64,000 nucleotides of DNA, taken from an uncultured Oscillospiraceae bacterium. GTDB lineage: Bacteria > Bacillota > Clostridia > Oscillospirales > Oscillospiraceae. Positions 41,627 to 50,883 of this stretch are shown here, piece by piece. Position numbers and translations under genes: made by a program. Position 1 is the stretch's first letter; each line of letters opens with the position of its first letter. The notes beneath the pieces are model-generated. The model worked only from the letters and a program-made list of their open reading frames with translations, did no database searches and was not told the origin of the DNA. The stretch lies in the NCBI GenBank assembly GCA_950075865.1, contig CATMVA010000012.1, positions 11,337 to 75,336 on the forward strand. The letters are read 5' to 3'.

Positions 41627-43234
41627 TCACCAGTTGGCCTCAGTAGGTTTTGGTTTTCTTAAGTGTTTTCTGATTTCGTCATAATATCTCCGCACCGTAT
41701 TTTTATCCACCCCCACCTCTCTTGCAATCAGGCTCTTATTGGTGACCTCCGGATGTTCTCGCATATAGGCGGCAATCAGCTTTTTCTTCTTGCTGACGCC
41801 GTCCGGAATGGTGGACAAGTCGCCGCTCTGTTTGATGGCTTGGATCTCCGCCTTCATCTCTGCAATCAGCCCCGGCAGAAGGGCTTCGCATTCCTCCCTC
41901 GTCTTGGCGTACACATTCCGGGAATGCTTCTTGCCGTCTGGCCACACGGGAGAATAGCGGCCTTCCCAAAGGTGTTCGCTGATCTGGCTGATGCAACCGG
42001 TGCCAGGTTTGCGCATCTTGCCGATGTATGGCTGGAAGGTGGTCATGGTTCGCTTCGCTTGCGGCTCTGCGGGTAGCTCCTGCGGGGCCGCTTTTCCTAT
42101 CCCTTGATCGATCTTTGCCGCTGCCTCCGCCTGCATGGTGTCGGTGACGTGGGTGTAAATGTCCAGCGTGGTGGCCGCCGACACATGGCCCAGCATGGCT
42201 GAGAGGGTCTTGACGTCCATCCCGCTGCCCAGGGCTGTGGTGGCAAAGGTGTGACGGAGGTCGTGGAACCGAACCTGTTTACACTGGGCGTGTTCCAAAA
42301 TCAGGTGGAGTCGCTGCCGGATGGCTCCCGGATCCATGGGGCTGTCCTCCTTTACCGGGGAGGGAAACATCCAGCGGGAATCCAAGGTTTTCCTGTATTC
42401 TGCCAGGATCGCCAACATGGGCGGCGGTAGAATGATCGTGCGGATGGAGGATTTCGTCTTGGGCTGAGAAATCAGAAGGCCGTCCTCCTTGGTGCGGTAG
42501 ACCTGCTTGGTGATATGTAACTCCCCGGTTTTCACGTTCAGGTCTTCCCATTGGAGGGCCAGCAGCTCTCCCCGCCGCAGCCCTGTGGTCAGTTCCAGAA
42601 GGAAAAGTTCAAAGTATCCCTCCGCCTTGGCTTGAATCAGGAAGCGCTGGATCTCCTCACGGGTCAGCACCTGCATTTCCCTTGCCTTCTTGGGAGGCAG
42701 CTTACAGCCGATAGCCGGATCAATTTTAATGAGTCCCTCGTTCTTGGCTCTCTCCAACGCTGTCCTGCAACTGGCGTGACAGGCACGCACCATGCGGTCT
42801 GATAGTCCCTCGCCGTAGTGGTCAGCATGGATGAGCCGCCCGCTCTTTTTCAGTCTGGAATAGAACTGCTGCAAGTCGTTCTGGGTCAGCTTGTTCAGAG
42901 GTATTTTACCAAGTTCCGGGATGATGTGTCCGTAAATGCGTCCCTCATAGCCTGACCGTGTAGTAGCCCGCAGTTTTGGTTTGGAGTAGTTCTGATACCA
43001 GAAATCCATCCAATCCCCGAAGGGCATACCGGGATGTATCTTTTCCGTTTTAGTCGGCCCCACCTGCTCCTTTAGCTTCTTCAGTTTTTCAACGCACTCA
43101 CTTTTCGTCTTTGCCAGAACGCTTTTCGTCTTGGGCAGGTTCTTCTCATCGTAGCCGATGACCACCCGGCCTTCCCAGCGGCCATCCCCTCTCAGGCGGA
43201 CGGTTCCATCGCCATTTTTGCGCTTTCTTCCCAC
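41627..43234 (-). CDS. Tyrosine site-specific integrase with extra C-terminal arm-like and HTH domains
   Basis: Catalytic HDLRHTFATTAL...LGHVSAATTLDIYTHV; C-term WEGRYSPVWPDGKKHSRNVYAKTREE and NKSLIAREVGVDKNTVRRYYDEI; GTG start. Confidence 0.88.
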   Translation of the reverse strand: MGRKRKNGDGTVRLRGDGRWEGRVVIGYDEKNLPKTKSVLAKTKSECVEKLKKLKEQVGPTKTEKIHPGMPFGDWMDFWYQNYSKPKLRATTRSGYEGRIYGHIIPELGKIPLNKLTQNDLQQFYSRLKKSGRLIHADHYGEGLSDRMVRACHASCRTALERAKNEGLIKIDPAIGCKLPPKKAREMQVLTREEIQRFLIQAKAEGYFELFLLELTTGLRRGELLALQWEDLNVKTGELHITKQVYRTKEDGLLISQPKTKSSIRTIILPPPMLAILAEYRKTLDSRWMFPSPVKEDSPMDPGAIRQRLHLILEHAQCKQVRFHDLRHTFATTALGSGMDVKTLSAMLGHVSAATTLDIYTHVTDTMQAEAAAKIDQGIGKAAPQELPAEPQAKRTMTTFQPYIGKMRKPGTGCISQISEHLWEGRYSPVWPDGKKHSRNVYAKTREECEALLPGLIAEMKAEIQAIKQSGDLSTIPDGVSKKKKLIAAYMREHPEVTNKSLIAREVGVDKNTVRRYYDEIRKHLRKPKPTEANW

Positions 43235-44409
43235 GGCTTCCACTCCTCTCCTAAAATGTCCGTCATGAAGTCGCCCACGATGCCCGCCGCCTGCTTCTGC
43301 ATATCCCCGGTCACGTGGGTGTAGGTGTCCAGGGTGAAGGAGGCATTGGTATGTCCCAAGATCCCGGATAGGGTCTTGGCGTCCACGCCGCTGGTCAAAG
43401 CGTGGGTGGCAAAGGTATGCCGCAGATCGTGGAAGCGGATACTGGGCAGTCCCTCCTTTTTCAGGATGGCCTTCATATGGTAATAGGCTGAGTGGGGATT
43501 GGTCGGCTCCTCTGGCTTCAGCGGCTGGGGGAATATCCACTCGGTCAAGGCCGTTTTCTTCCGCTCCCGGAGCACCGCCGCTGTTGTCGCCGGCAGGACA
43601 ATCTTTCGGTTCCCCTTCCCCGTCTTGGGTTCTCCTACATTCAGCACACCATTTCTCTTGGCATGGACGGTGCGCTGGATCTTCAGCGTTCCCGCTTCCT
43701 CATCGAAGTCCTCCCATTTCAGGCCGCAGAGCTCACCGCAGCGCAGGCCGATGGTCAATTCCGTGTAGAAGAAGTCTCGCCAGACCTCGTCCCGCTGGAT
43801 AGCTTCCATAAAACTATCCAGTTGCTTATCGTTGAGGATTTGCTTGGGGCGGTAGTTCGGCTTTGGCACCGCGACTCCCTCTGTGGGGTTCTTGGAGATC
43901 AGATGTTCCTGCTCCGCAATCTTCATAGCCCGGTGGAACATGGCATGGATTCGGTTGAGCATGGCATCGGAGAGCTGATACCCAAACTCCGGGTGTTCGT
44001 GGACCCGCCCCTCCCGCTTGAGCCTGGTATAGAGCTTCTGCACATCCATGGAGGTGATCTGGCTCACCTGCTTGTCCCCCAGGTAGGGTTTGATGTAGTG
44101 CCGGGCATAGTTGCGGTATCCGTCCAGGGTGCTGGGCCGGACGGTGGATGCCGCGTATTCCTTCAGCCAGCGGTCCAGCCATTCCGACAGGGTCATGCGG
44201 CTGTTCTCTGTCAGTTCGATCCCCTCATAGGCGTCCAGCTTCTGGTGGAGCTTTGCCAGCAGTTCCTTCTGGGTCGGGGCGTAGATGTAGCGGAAGATGG
44301 GATCGCTGTTTTCCTTATGTCCCACCACGATGCGGCCCTCCCAGCGGCCATCGGGCCGTTTGCGTACCATGCCGTCACCGGATGGTCTGCGTTTTGCCAC
44401 TCTTGTCAC
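43192..44409 (-). CDS. Tyrosine site-specific integrase
   Basis: TIGLRCGELCGLKWEDF...HDLRHTFATHAL...LGHTNASFTLDTYTHVTGDM. Confidence 0.92.
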   Translation of the reverse strand: MTRVAKRRPSGDGMVRKRPDGRWEGRIVVGHKENSDPIFRYIYAPTQKELLAKLHQKLDAYEGIELTENSRMTLSEWLDRWLKEYAASTVRPSTLDGYRNYARHYIKPYLGDKQVSQITSMDVQKLYTRLKREGRVHEHPEFGYQLSDAMLNRIHAMFHRAMKIAEQEHLISKNPTEGVAVPKPNYRPKQILNDKQLDSFMEAIQRDEVWRDFFYTELTIGLRCGELCGLKWEDFDEEAGTLKIQRTVHAKRNGVLNVGEPKTGKGNRKIVLPATTAAVLRERKKTALTEWIFPQPLKPEEPTNPHSAYYHMKAILKKEGLPSIRFHDLRHTFATHALTSGVDAKTLSGILGHTNASFTLDTYTHVTGDMQKQAAGIVGDFMTDILGEEWKPWEESAKMAMEPSA

Positions 44410-44628
44410 TTCCTCTCTGATATAACGAAACCGGGATCCTCTCCATCATACGTGGAGGGGATCCCGGCATTCTTTTGCAATTCTCTCATGTGGTTCAGCA
44501 TGGTGTGTGCCTCCTTTTCAGTGACACACAATACCATACCCTGCCGAAAATAGCTACTGAATTTTTTGCCTTTTCCTTGTCTATCGCGGCGCAACTGGTG
44601 CTGTCATAGAGAGACTTTTTCCCCAGTT

Positions 44629-46095
44629 TTACGCCTTTAACCGATAGGTACGGTTTCGATTACCACCCTCCGCCACAATCGTTCCCTCGGCCACCATAAC
44701 TCGAAGCAATTCCTTGACTCGAGTGCTTTTCAGCCCAAGCAACTCCGCAAAATCCGCATTGCTACCGCTGATATGATCCGTTAAATACTCAATAATTGCA
44801 GCCTTCTGGGCAACAGTTTTTATCGGCGGTTTTTTATCGGCGGTTTTTATCGGCGGTTTTTTATCGGCGGTTTTTTCAAATGAAAGTACCAATATAGTTC
44901 GTTCCGGTTCAAGTTGCTCTCTGATAGCAGGAGTTGCCCACCCTTGCTCCCGCCAAACCCGGAAAATATTGGGGATACCACTTCCAGCACGCTCGCCGAC
45001 ATCAATCAGATTGAACATCTTCATCATGGTCCCGTTGCGGGGGTCGGAGACACCGCCGCTTTTCGCCGCATCGATCTCAATACGGAATCCTCCGGGGTTG
45101 GCCATAGTGATACTGTCCCGCTTTTTGATAATGACCAGCCCTTGTCTGCCGTAATAGTCTGCATTGACCAGGCAGTTTGCCAGAGCCTCACGAAGCGCCT
45201 GATGCACGGCAGTATCGTCCACCCTGGTTCCACCCTCCATTTTGAACGGCACCTTGATGTCCTGGATCAACTTATTATAGACACGGAAATAGAAGTCGTA
45301 CACATTGCCGCTCCAGTCGCCGGAGGAGGAAATGATCCGGTCGGTCCAGCGGGTGTCAGCGTCATACTGCTCCTGATAATCCAGAAAATAGGCGTTGAAT
45401 TCACGCACGATGTCATACTCATTGCCGAACATGAGAAGCCCGGCAGAAGTGGGATGCTTTTGCCCATCAGCACCGATACCGATAGCCCCCAGCTTCAGGA
45501 GAAAGTCTTCCTCCTCCAGTGCTTCCCACACATGTCCGGGACGGGAGAGCCGCATCCTTTGGCGATAGCTGCGGATGCTCTCCTTGTTGAACACAGTCAG
45601 ATCCATCTCGTTCAGGACAAGCATATCCTGGGTTTTCACGGAGGCATCCCGCACCATGGCCTGGTACTCTTCCTTGGTACAGCGATAATCCCCTTCCCCA
45701 TTGCGGCGGTAGGTGCAGAGCGGATTACCATCCACATAGACCGGCTTATAAGAGCGCTCTGCGCGGGGCACATTGATGACCACGATGTGGTCACCGTTGA
45801 CCTCCTGGACAAACACATCCTTGGCGGAGAGGACATTTACGCTGGTCTTGTTTGGATTGTTGACGATGTCCCAAAACTCCTTGATGAGTTTCTCCGGGTC
45901 GGGCAGGTCGACTGTGTGCAGGGATTTATCCGCCCACTCCTCCACGCCCAGCAGAATGATCCCACCGTAGGTGTTGGCAAAGGCGGAGTAGGTTTCCCAG
46001 ATGCTCTTGGGCAGACCCCCCAAGGCTTTCTTGGCCTCAATACGGTTATTCTCCCGGTATTGCTCGATGTTGGAAAAGTCGATCATAATAAGCAC
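44629..46095 (-). CDS. Schlafen/AlbA_2-type ATP-binding protein with C-terminal winged helix
   Basis: NRIEAKKALGGLPKSIWETYSAFANTYGGIILLGVEE; LREALANCLVNADYYG. Confidence 0.82.
   Translation of the reverse strand: MLIMIDFSNIEQYRENNRIEAKKALGGLPKSIWETYSAFANTYGGIILLGVEEWADKSLHTVDLPDPEKLIKEFWDIVNNPNKTSVNVLSAKDVFVQEVNGDHIVVINVPRAERSYKPVYVDGNPLCTYRRNGEGDYRCTKEEYQAMVRDASVKTQDMLVLNEMDLTVFNKESIRSYRQRMRLSRPGHVWEALEEEDFLLKLGAIGIGADGQKHPTSAGLLMFGNEYDIVREFNAYFLDYQEQYDADTRWTDRIISSSGDWSGNVYDFYFRVYNKLIQDIKVPFKMEGGTRVDDTAVHQALREALANCLVNADYYGRQGLVIIKKRDSITMANPGGFRIEIDAAKSGGVSDPRNGTMMKMFNLIDVGERAGSGIPNIFRVWREQGWATPAIREQLEPERTILVLSFEKTADKKPPIKTADKKPPIKTVAQKAAIIEYLTDHISGSNADFAELLGLKSTRVKELLRVMVAEGTIVAEGGNRNRTYRLKA
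44815..44876. repeat. Short tandem repeat in coding sequence
   Basis: tatcggcggttttt repeated four times; encodes KTADKKPPIKTADKKPPIKT. Confidence 0.85.
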
Positions 46096-46210
46096 CTCGC
46101 CCGCTGGATCGTCAGATATAATGATTATATCATAAAACGCCCGCTTGTCTATTGAAACCTCAGTTTTAATTTGTGGAGCCGGGTACCAACACCCCGTAGA
46201 TTTTGACCCC

Positions 46211-47977
46211 TTACATACTCATGCCGCCCATACTGAAGTCCTGACTTCCGTGGTCATCCGGCCGGTGCCCCATGGCCAGCTTCTTCTCTCTGAGCTTTTC
46301 CATCCGCTTGCGGTCGATTTGAGGCCGCATTGTGGTGGCGTCACGGGGCAGGGGTGCTTCCCGGAAGGTCTGGGCCACACGATGAAGGAGCCGGGTGGCG
46401 GAGAGCATCACCGAGGGCTGGCCCATGGTGTCCCAGCGGTCCAGGAAAAATTGAGCGTACTCGTTGCCCTGAGAAGCAGACTGCGTGAGCCAGTGTAGAG
46501 CTTGTTCCCGGTCTTGAGGAATGTTTTGTCCCACGAGGTACAGCTTGCCCAGAGTGTACTGAGCATACTGGTTTCCGGCTTCGGCGGAGGCGGTCAAGTG
46601 TCTGACCGCTTCCGCCACATCTTTGGGCATCCCTTTCCCTGTGAGGTAGAGCTTCCCCAACCAGTAGTCGGCGTACTGGTTCCCCTGGGTGGAGGCCCGG
46701 TTGTACCACTCCACTGCTTCAGTGGTTCGTTGCTGGCCTTGGAGTAGCTTTCCAAGAGCGTATTGGGAGTAGCCGTTTCCAGCCTCTGCTGACAATCGGA
46801 ACCACCGCTCTGCCTGTTCATCGTCCGGGATCACACCCAGGCCATCCCGCCAGCATTTGCCCAACTGATGGGCTACCACCGTTAGGCCTTCATCCCAGAG
46901 CAGCTCCAGCGTGTGGACCGCGTTCTCCTTCTCTATCCAACTGGAATCGTCATCGTAGAGGGCGGCCTTGGCTTCCCGGTAGGCCATGACCTGTCGCCAA
47001 AGATTCTGAGGTGTGGAGGTCAGTTCCTCGTCCTCCTGCTCGTCCTCCATCTGCCCGTCTTCAAAGGTCACTACGCCCAGGCGGATATTCTCCGCTTCCT
47101 GAATGACGGCGTTCTTGATAGAGCGGAACTCCTTTTGCTCGGAGAGTTTTGGACGTTTGCGCTCATGCTCCGAGTAGTAGTCCATGATCTCACATTGAAG
47201 CTCCCACCAGGTCTGGTAGCACTGATCCACCACCGGGAGCTTCTCCAACTCATCAATGATCTTGTCCACTGTTTCCTTGACCGCCTTGGGAAGATATCCG
47301 TATTTCTTTTTGCCGGTGACCTCGCTCAACTGCGCCACCAGCGTTTGGATCAGCGGCTCCATCTCCGGGCAGTCGCAGATGCCATTCTTCATCTGCCATG
47401 CCAGTTCTTTCATTGTGCGGCGGCTCTCCCGCATCAATTCATCTCTGGATACGGACTTCTGCTCATAGGTGTGGAGCATCTCCTGTTGGAAGATGTCGTT
47501 GGTAAGGACGGACCTGATTTGCTGAATGCCGTCTTTGGACAGATACGCCTGTCCCGGCTTTACCGACCACGCCATCATGTGGACGTGAGGATGGTCCCCC
47601 TCATCGTGGAAGGCAGCATACCAACGGAAGTCCTGAGGTGGGATGTGCATGACCTTGGCAATGTCGTTTCTATGTGCCCGGAGGAGATTCCTCCATTGAG
47701 GCGCATGGTCATAGCCCAGCCGCTCTGCATCTTCGCGTTTCAGCGAGATGATGTGTGTCCAGATGTTGCCAGGATACTCGTTCACTTCCTGAATGGCTTT
47801 ACCCAAGTCTACACGGTCATCATCACCGAACAGGCCGTGGGATCGTGGGCGCTCCGCCATGTACTCCATGTAGCCGGAGGGCAGCAGCTCCACGCCGTCC
47901 CGTGTGGCGATGTACCTGGCATAGCCGCCCTTACCGCCGCCCTTGATGTAGGGACTCTTGACAATCAGTCTTGCCAC
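46211..47977 (-). CDS. MobP-type relaxase with C-terminal Sel1-like repeats
   Basis: MARLIVKSPYIKGGGKGGYARYIATRDGVELL...AFHDEGDHPHVHMMAWS; Sel1 units YAQYTLGKLYLxGQ. Confidence 0.88.
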   Translation of the reverse strand: MARLIVKSPYIKGGGKGGYARYIATRDGVELLPSGYMEYMAERPRSHGLFGDDDRVDLGKAIQEVNEYPGNIWTHIISLKREDAERLGYDHAPQWRNLLRAHRNDIAKVMHIPPQDFRWYAAFHDEGDHPHVHMMAWSVKPGQAYLSKDGIQQIRSVLTNDIFQQEMLHTYEQKSVSRDELMRESRRTMKELAWQMKNGICDCPEMEPLIQTLVAQLSEVTGKKKYGYLPKAVKETVDKIIDELEKLPVVDQCYQTWWELQCEIMDYYSEHERKRPKLSEQKEFRSIKNAVIQEAENIRLGVVTFEDGQMEDEQEDEELTSTPQNLWRQVMAYREAKAALYDDDSSWIEKENAVHTLELLWDEGLTVVAHQLGKCWRDGLGVIPDDEQAERWFRLSAEAGNGYSQYALGKLLQGQQRTTEAVEWYNRASTQGNQYADYWLGKLYLTGKGMPKDVAEAVRHLTASAEAGNQYAQYTLGKLYLVGQNIPQDREQALHWLTQSASQGNEYAQFFLDRWDTMGQPSVMLSATRLLHRVAQTFREAPLPRDATTMRPQIDRKRMEKLREKKLAMGHRPDDHGSQDFSMGGMSM

Positions 47978-48396
47978 AGGTCATCCTCGCCTTCGTCATA
48001 CTGTTCCTGAGCCTTCCGCTCGAAGGTCAGCCGCCCATTGGTGGCTTTCACGTTTTTGACACTCTCCGCCCGGAGCTTCTTCAGGTAGTCCGGGTCAATA
48101 TTCAGATAGGACAGTAGCGCAGTCAGGCCCATGTCCGTTTCCACCGTCTGCTTGAACATCAGCTTGGCCATCCTGTCCTCGAACATTCCAAGCCGCCCAT
48201 CGATGGCAGATTGGATGGCTATCGGGAGAATCTCGCTCTGTCCTGCTTCCAGATGATCCAGATAACGAATGATGGCCCGTTCGATGAATTCGTTCTTGCT
48301 ACGGCTGCCGTCCAGACTATAATCTCTGTCCAGGCGGAATTCTGTCAGCGGCGACAGCCGAATGGTCATTTTGTAGGTATTTTCCGTTTTGTCCAT
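47965..48396 (-). CDS. Mobilization accessory / RHH-like protein
   Basis: MTIRLSPLTEFRLDRDYSLDGSRSKNEFIERAIIRYLDHLE; overlaps relaxase start. Confidence 0.65.
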   Translation of the reverse strand: MDKTENTYKMTIRLSPLTEFRLDRDYSLDGSRSKNEFIERAIIRYLDHLEAGQSEILPIAIQSAIDGRLGMFEDRMAKLMFKQTVETDMGLTALLSYLNIDPDYLKKLRAESVKNVKATNGRLTFERKAQEQYDEGEDDLWQD

Positions 48397-48431
48397 AAAA
48401 TCCTCCAAATCGTGGGTTTGGTGCCGGGGAA

Positions 48432-48537
48432 CCGTTGACCACTCTAAGACAGAGCCTCGGAGTGAGGTCAACGGCTTGTTTTCCCCTCTGAAATGAGGTC
48501 ACTTTTGACCCCCGGAAACTGCCCGCACTGCGGGCAG
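48432..48537. other. Candidate oriT region with two inverted repeats
   Basis: ccgttgacc(48432-48440)/ggtcaacgg(48466-48474) and ctgcccgc-act-gcgggcag (48519-48537), upstream of the mob genes. Confidence 0.45.
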
Positions 48538-48611
48538 AAGTGGCCGGAGGGATGCCGGTTGCGGCGGCACTCCTTTATCCTGCTCTTCTTTGTTGCCAGC
48601 TTCTGCGCCCA

Positions 48612-49076
48612 CTATGCGGCGCCTCCCTCTTCCTCTGACCCAGTTTCACCGGGCTTCTCCAAGGTCCCTCTCTGGGCAGCTTTCTGTGCCTCCCACCGGG
48701 CGGTATCCAACTTCAGCTTTTCCATCTGCCGCTGATGGTACAGTTCCACTGCTTCCTGGATAGGCCGGATGGTGTAACGGAGAGAGCCATTGCGCCTGAT
48801 GCCCTTCTTGGTGGTGATCGTAGTGTTCTCCGTACTAATGAGTCTCTTGTCCACCAGCTCGCCCACATACTTCTTCACGGTATTCTCACACAGATCCACC
48901 GCATTGCCGATGGTGCGGTAGCTGGGATGGCACTGGTAGGTCTTGCGGTCCTCACATCGAAGCAGATAGTTATAAATGGAGATCTCATCAGAATTCAAAC
49001 CAAGGCTGAAGACTTCATTGGGTACCATGAAGTAGTTCTTGACCGGGTCGCGTTTTTGCCAGCGCTGATACATCAA
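48612..49076 (-). CDS. Helix-turn-helix protein (replication-initiator-like)
   Basis: YFMVPNEVFSLGLNSDEISIYNYLLRCEDRKTYQCHPSYRTIGNAVDLCENTVKKYVGELV. Confidence 0.7.
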   Translation of the reverse strand: MMYQRWQKRDPVKNYFMVPNEVFSLGLNSDEISIYNYLLRCEDRKTYQCHPSYRTIGNAVDLCENTVKKYVGELVDKRLISTENTTITTKKGIRRNGSLRYTIRPIQEAVELYHQRQMEKLKLDTARWEAQKAAQRGTLEKPGETGSEEEGGAA

Positions 49077-49282
49077 TTCTCACCTCCGGTCTGTTCCTCC
49101 ACCCACCGGATGAACTTCTCCTTGGGCACCACCATCCGGTTTCCGATTTTCAGAACCGGGAATCCGTCTTCGTGCATCAACTCGTAGCTGCTGGACGGGG
49201 CGATGCCCAGCACCTGCGCCACCAGTTCCGCATTGAGGAACAGGGGCAGATCATCATAACTTTTGAATTCAGATCTCTTCAT
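49073..49282 (-). CDS. Excisionase-like HTH DNA-binding protein
   Basis: LFLNAELVAQVLGIAPSSSYELMHEDGFPVLKIGNRMVVPKEKFIRWV. Confidence 0.8.
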   Translation of the reverse strand: MKRSEFKSYDDLPLFLNAELVAQVLGIAPSSSYELMHEDGFPVLKIGNRMVVPKEKFIRWVEEQTGGEN

Positions 49283-49558
49283 TGAATTCCTTCTTTCCTT
49301 TTTTATTTTGCCTTGGCCACGCACCGTACCGCTTCCTGTCCCGGACTTTCACCGCAACGTCTTCCCTCTGTCGGTGCGCTCCCTTCTGCAAAAGATCCCG
49401 GCGCACTTCCCCCCAGAGGAATATCCTCTCCGATGGTGGGTATTTACTTTTCAAGGTTCATTTGTCCGATCCACGGGGCATTTTGATTTGGCTCTACCGC
49501 TGTCGGCGCTTTTATGGTAAAATATTTTTGCGGGAATTTACATCAGGAAGTGATCTTT

Positions 49559-50809
49559 ATGGAGGAAGTTTCGTATATGGCTCTTGGTGCCTCTCGGTTG
49601 TTTCTGACAGAGGCGGACCATGGTTGTTTCTCTGTTGTACTCCATCACGGGAATGGAGCTGAGGATCGTTTGCCCGCCGCCACACCCGCTGAACTCTTGA
49701 TCGCCGCTTCAGATATCGACTACACAGATTACCGCCGTGAAGTCCAGCGACTGTGGGATGAACATCCTCTGTTTGAGGAGCGGCTGGACATCCCTGTCGC
49801 TGACTTAGAGGATTTTGTTGCCGAGGCTCTTCTTCTCCCCTCCATGCTTCAAGACCGGGACCCCGTGAGTTTTTTCCTGTTGGGCGAGCTTCTCCATCGA
49901 AGTTTGCAGATGCAAGATGACGGCTCCGCCTCTTTTCTGCTAAAAGCTGGGTATCAGATCCTCCGGGTTCTGCGGGAACCGTTTCGTGTGCAGACCTACC
50001 TGCGGAATATTCTGGAGGTAACCTTCGATGGTATGGAGCGGGTCAGCCAGCAGGAGCGGTTCGAGAAACTGAAACAGGTCTATCCCGATGTGGCCCAAAT
50101 CTGTGATCCTGCGTTACTGGACCATGTGCCAGAAGGTCAACGTTCCTTTGCGGTCCGCAATCTCTTTGGCCTTTATCTTCTGGAGCTGGCTCTATACTTC
50201 CGGCAAGACAAGCAGCGTATCGCCCGGTGCGATTACTGCTGGCGTTATTTCATCCCGAAAACGAAAAAGGCCACCCGGTACTGTGACCGGGTAACCGATG
50301 GTTTTCCCTGCAAGGAGCGAGGGTCCAGATTCAAGCGCAATTTGATCTCCGAGCAGGATGAGGCGCTCAAAATATGTGAGCAACTGCGGGGACGGATGTA
50401 TGCCAGACTTCTACGCTGGCAGGAAGCAGCTCCCACAGAGAGGGACAGGCTCATCCCCATGGATTATGATGACTATGAAACGTGGAGTGAGAATGCCCGT
50501 CTTGCTCGCGCAGAATACCTGCTGGGCAAACTCACCGCGGAGGCCTTTCTGCAAAAAATCGATACCACCCATGAGTTAGAAAGCTATGAAGCAGGCAAGG
50601 CAGAGCTGGTGGAGGAAACACCTTGGCAGCAACGGGTGGCACAGCGTTGGGATTTTGACCCGGAAATTTTTTATCCAGAATCAATGATGGTTCTTGATAC
50701 GACCCCCGGAAAAAAGGGTGAATGGGAAATCCTTACCAGGGATGACCTTCGCCGGCAGGATCAGAAAGGACATCAGAGTTTGCGTGATAAATATCAGAAG
50801 GATAAATAG
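49559..50809 (+). CDS. DUF6076-like protein with zinc-finger motif
   Basis: RIARCDYCWRYFIPKTKKATRYCDRVTDGFPCKE; family recalled from similar mobile elements. Confidence 0.6.
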   Translation: MEEVSYMALGASRLFLTEADHGCFSVVLHHGNGAEDRLPAATPAELLIAASDIDYTDYRREVQRLWDEHPLFEERLDIPVADLEDFVAEALLLPSMLQDRDPVSFFLLGELLHRSLQMQDDGSASFLLKAGYQILRVLREPFRVQTYLRNILEVTFDGMERVSQQERFEKLKQVYPDVAQICDPALLDHVPEGQRSFAVRNLFGLYLLELALYFRQDKQRIARCDYCWRYFIPKTKKATRYCDRVTDGFPCKERGSRFKRNLISEQDEALKICEQLRGRMYARLLRWQEAAPTERDRLIPMDYDDYETWSENARLARAEYLLGKLTAEAFLQKIDTTHELESYEAGKAELVEETPWQQRVAQRWDFDPEIFYPESMMVLDTTPGKKGEWEILTRDDLRRQDQKGHQSLRDKYQKDK

Positions 50810-50852
50810 CAGGCAGGGAGCCGCTCGATTTTCGTTGCTCCCTGCCTGCATC
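50809..50852. terminator. Bidirectional terminator
   Basis: gcaggcagggagc...gctccctgcctgc. Confidence 0.75.
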
Positions 50853-50883
50853 ATTCATTTATTACAGGATATCCGATCCCATT

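Noticed and set aside
43235-43540. N-terminal extension of the second integrase ORF
   Set aside because: Lies in the alternate frame of the first integrase; sequence is frame-shadow.
44815-44876. Possible CRISPR or iteron array
   Set aside because: Contiguous in-frame coding repeat without spacers.
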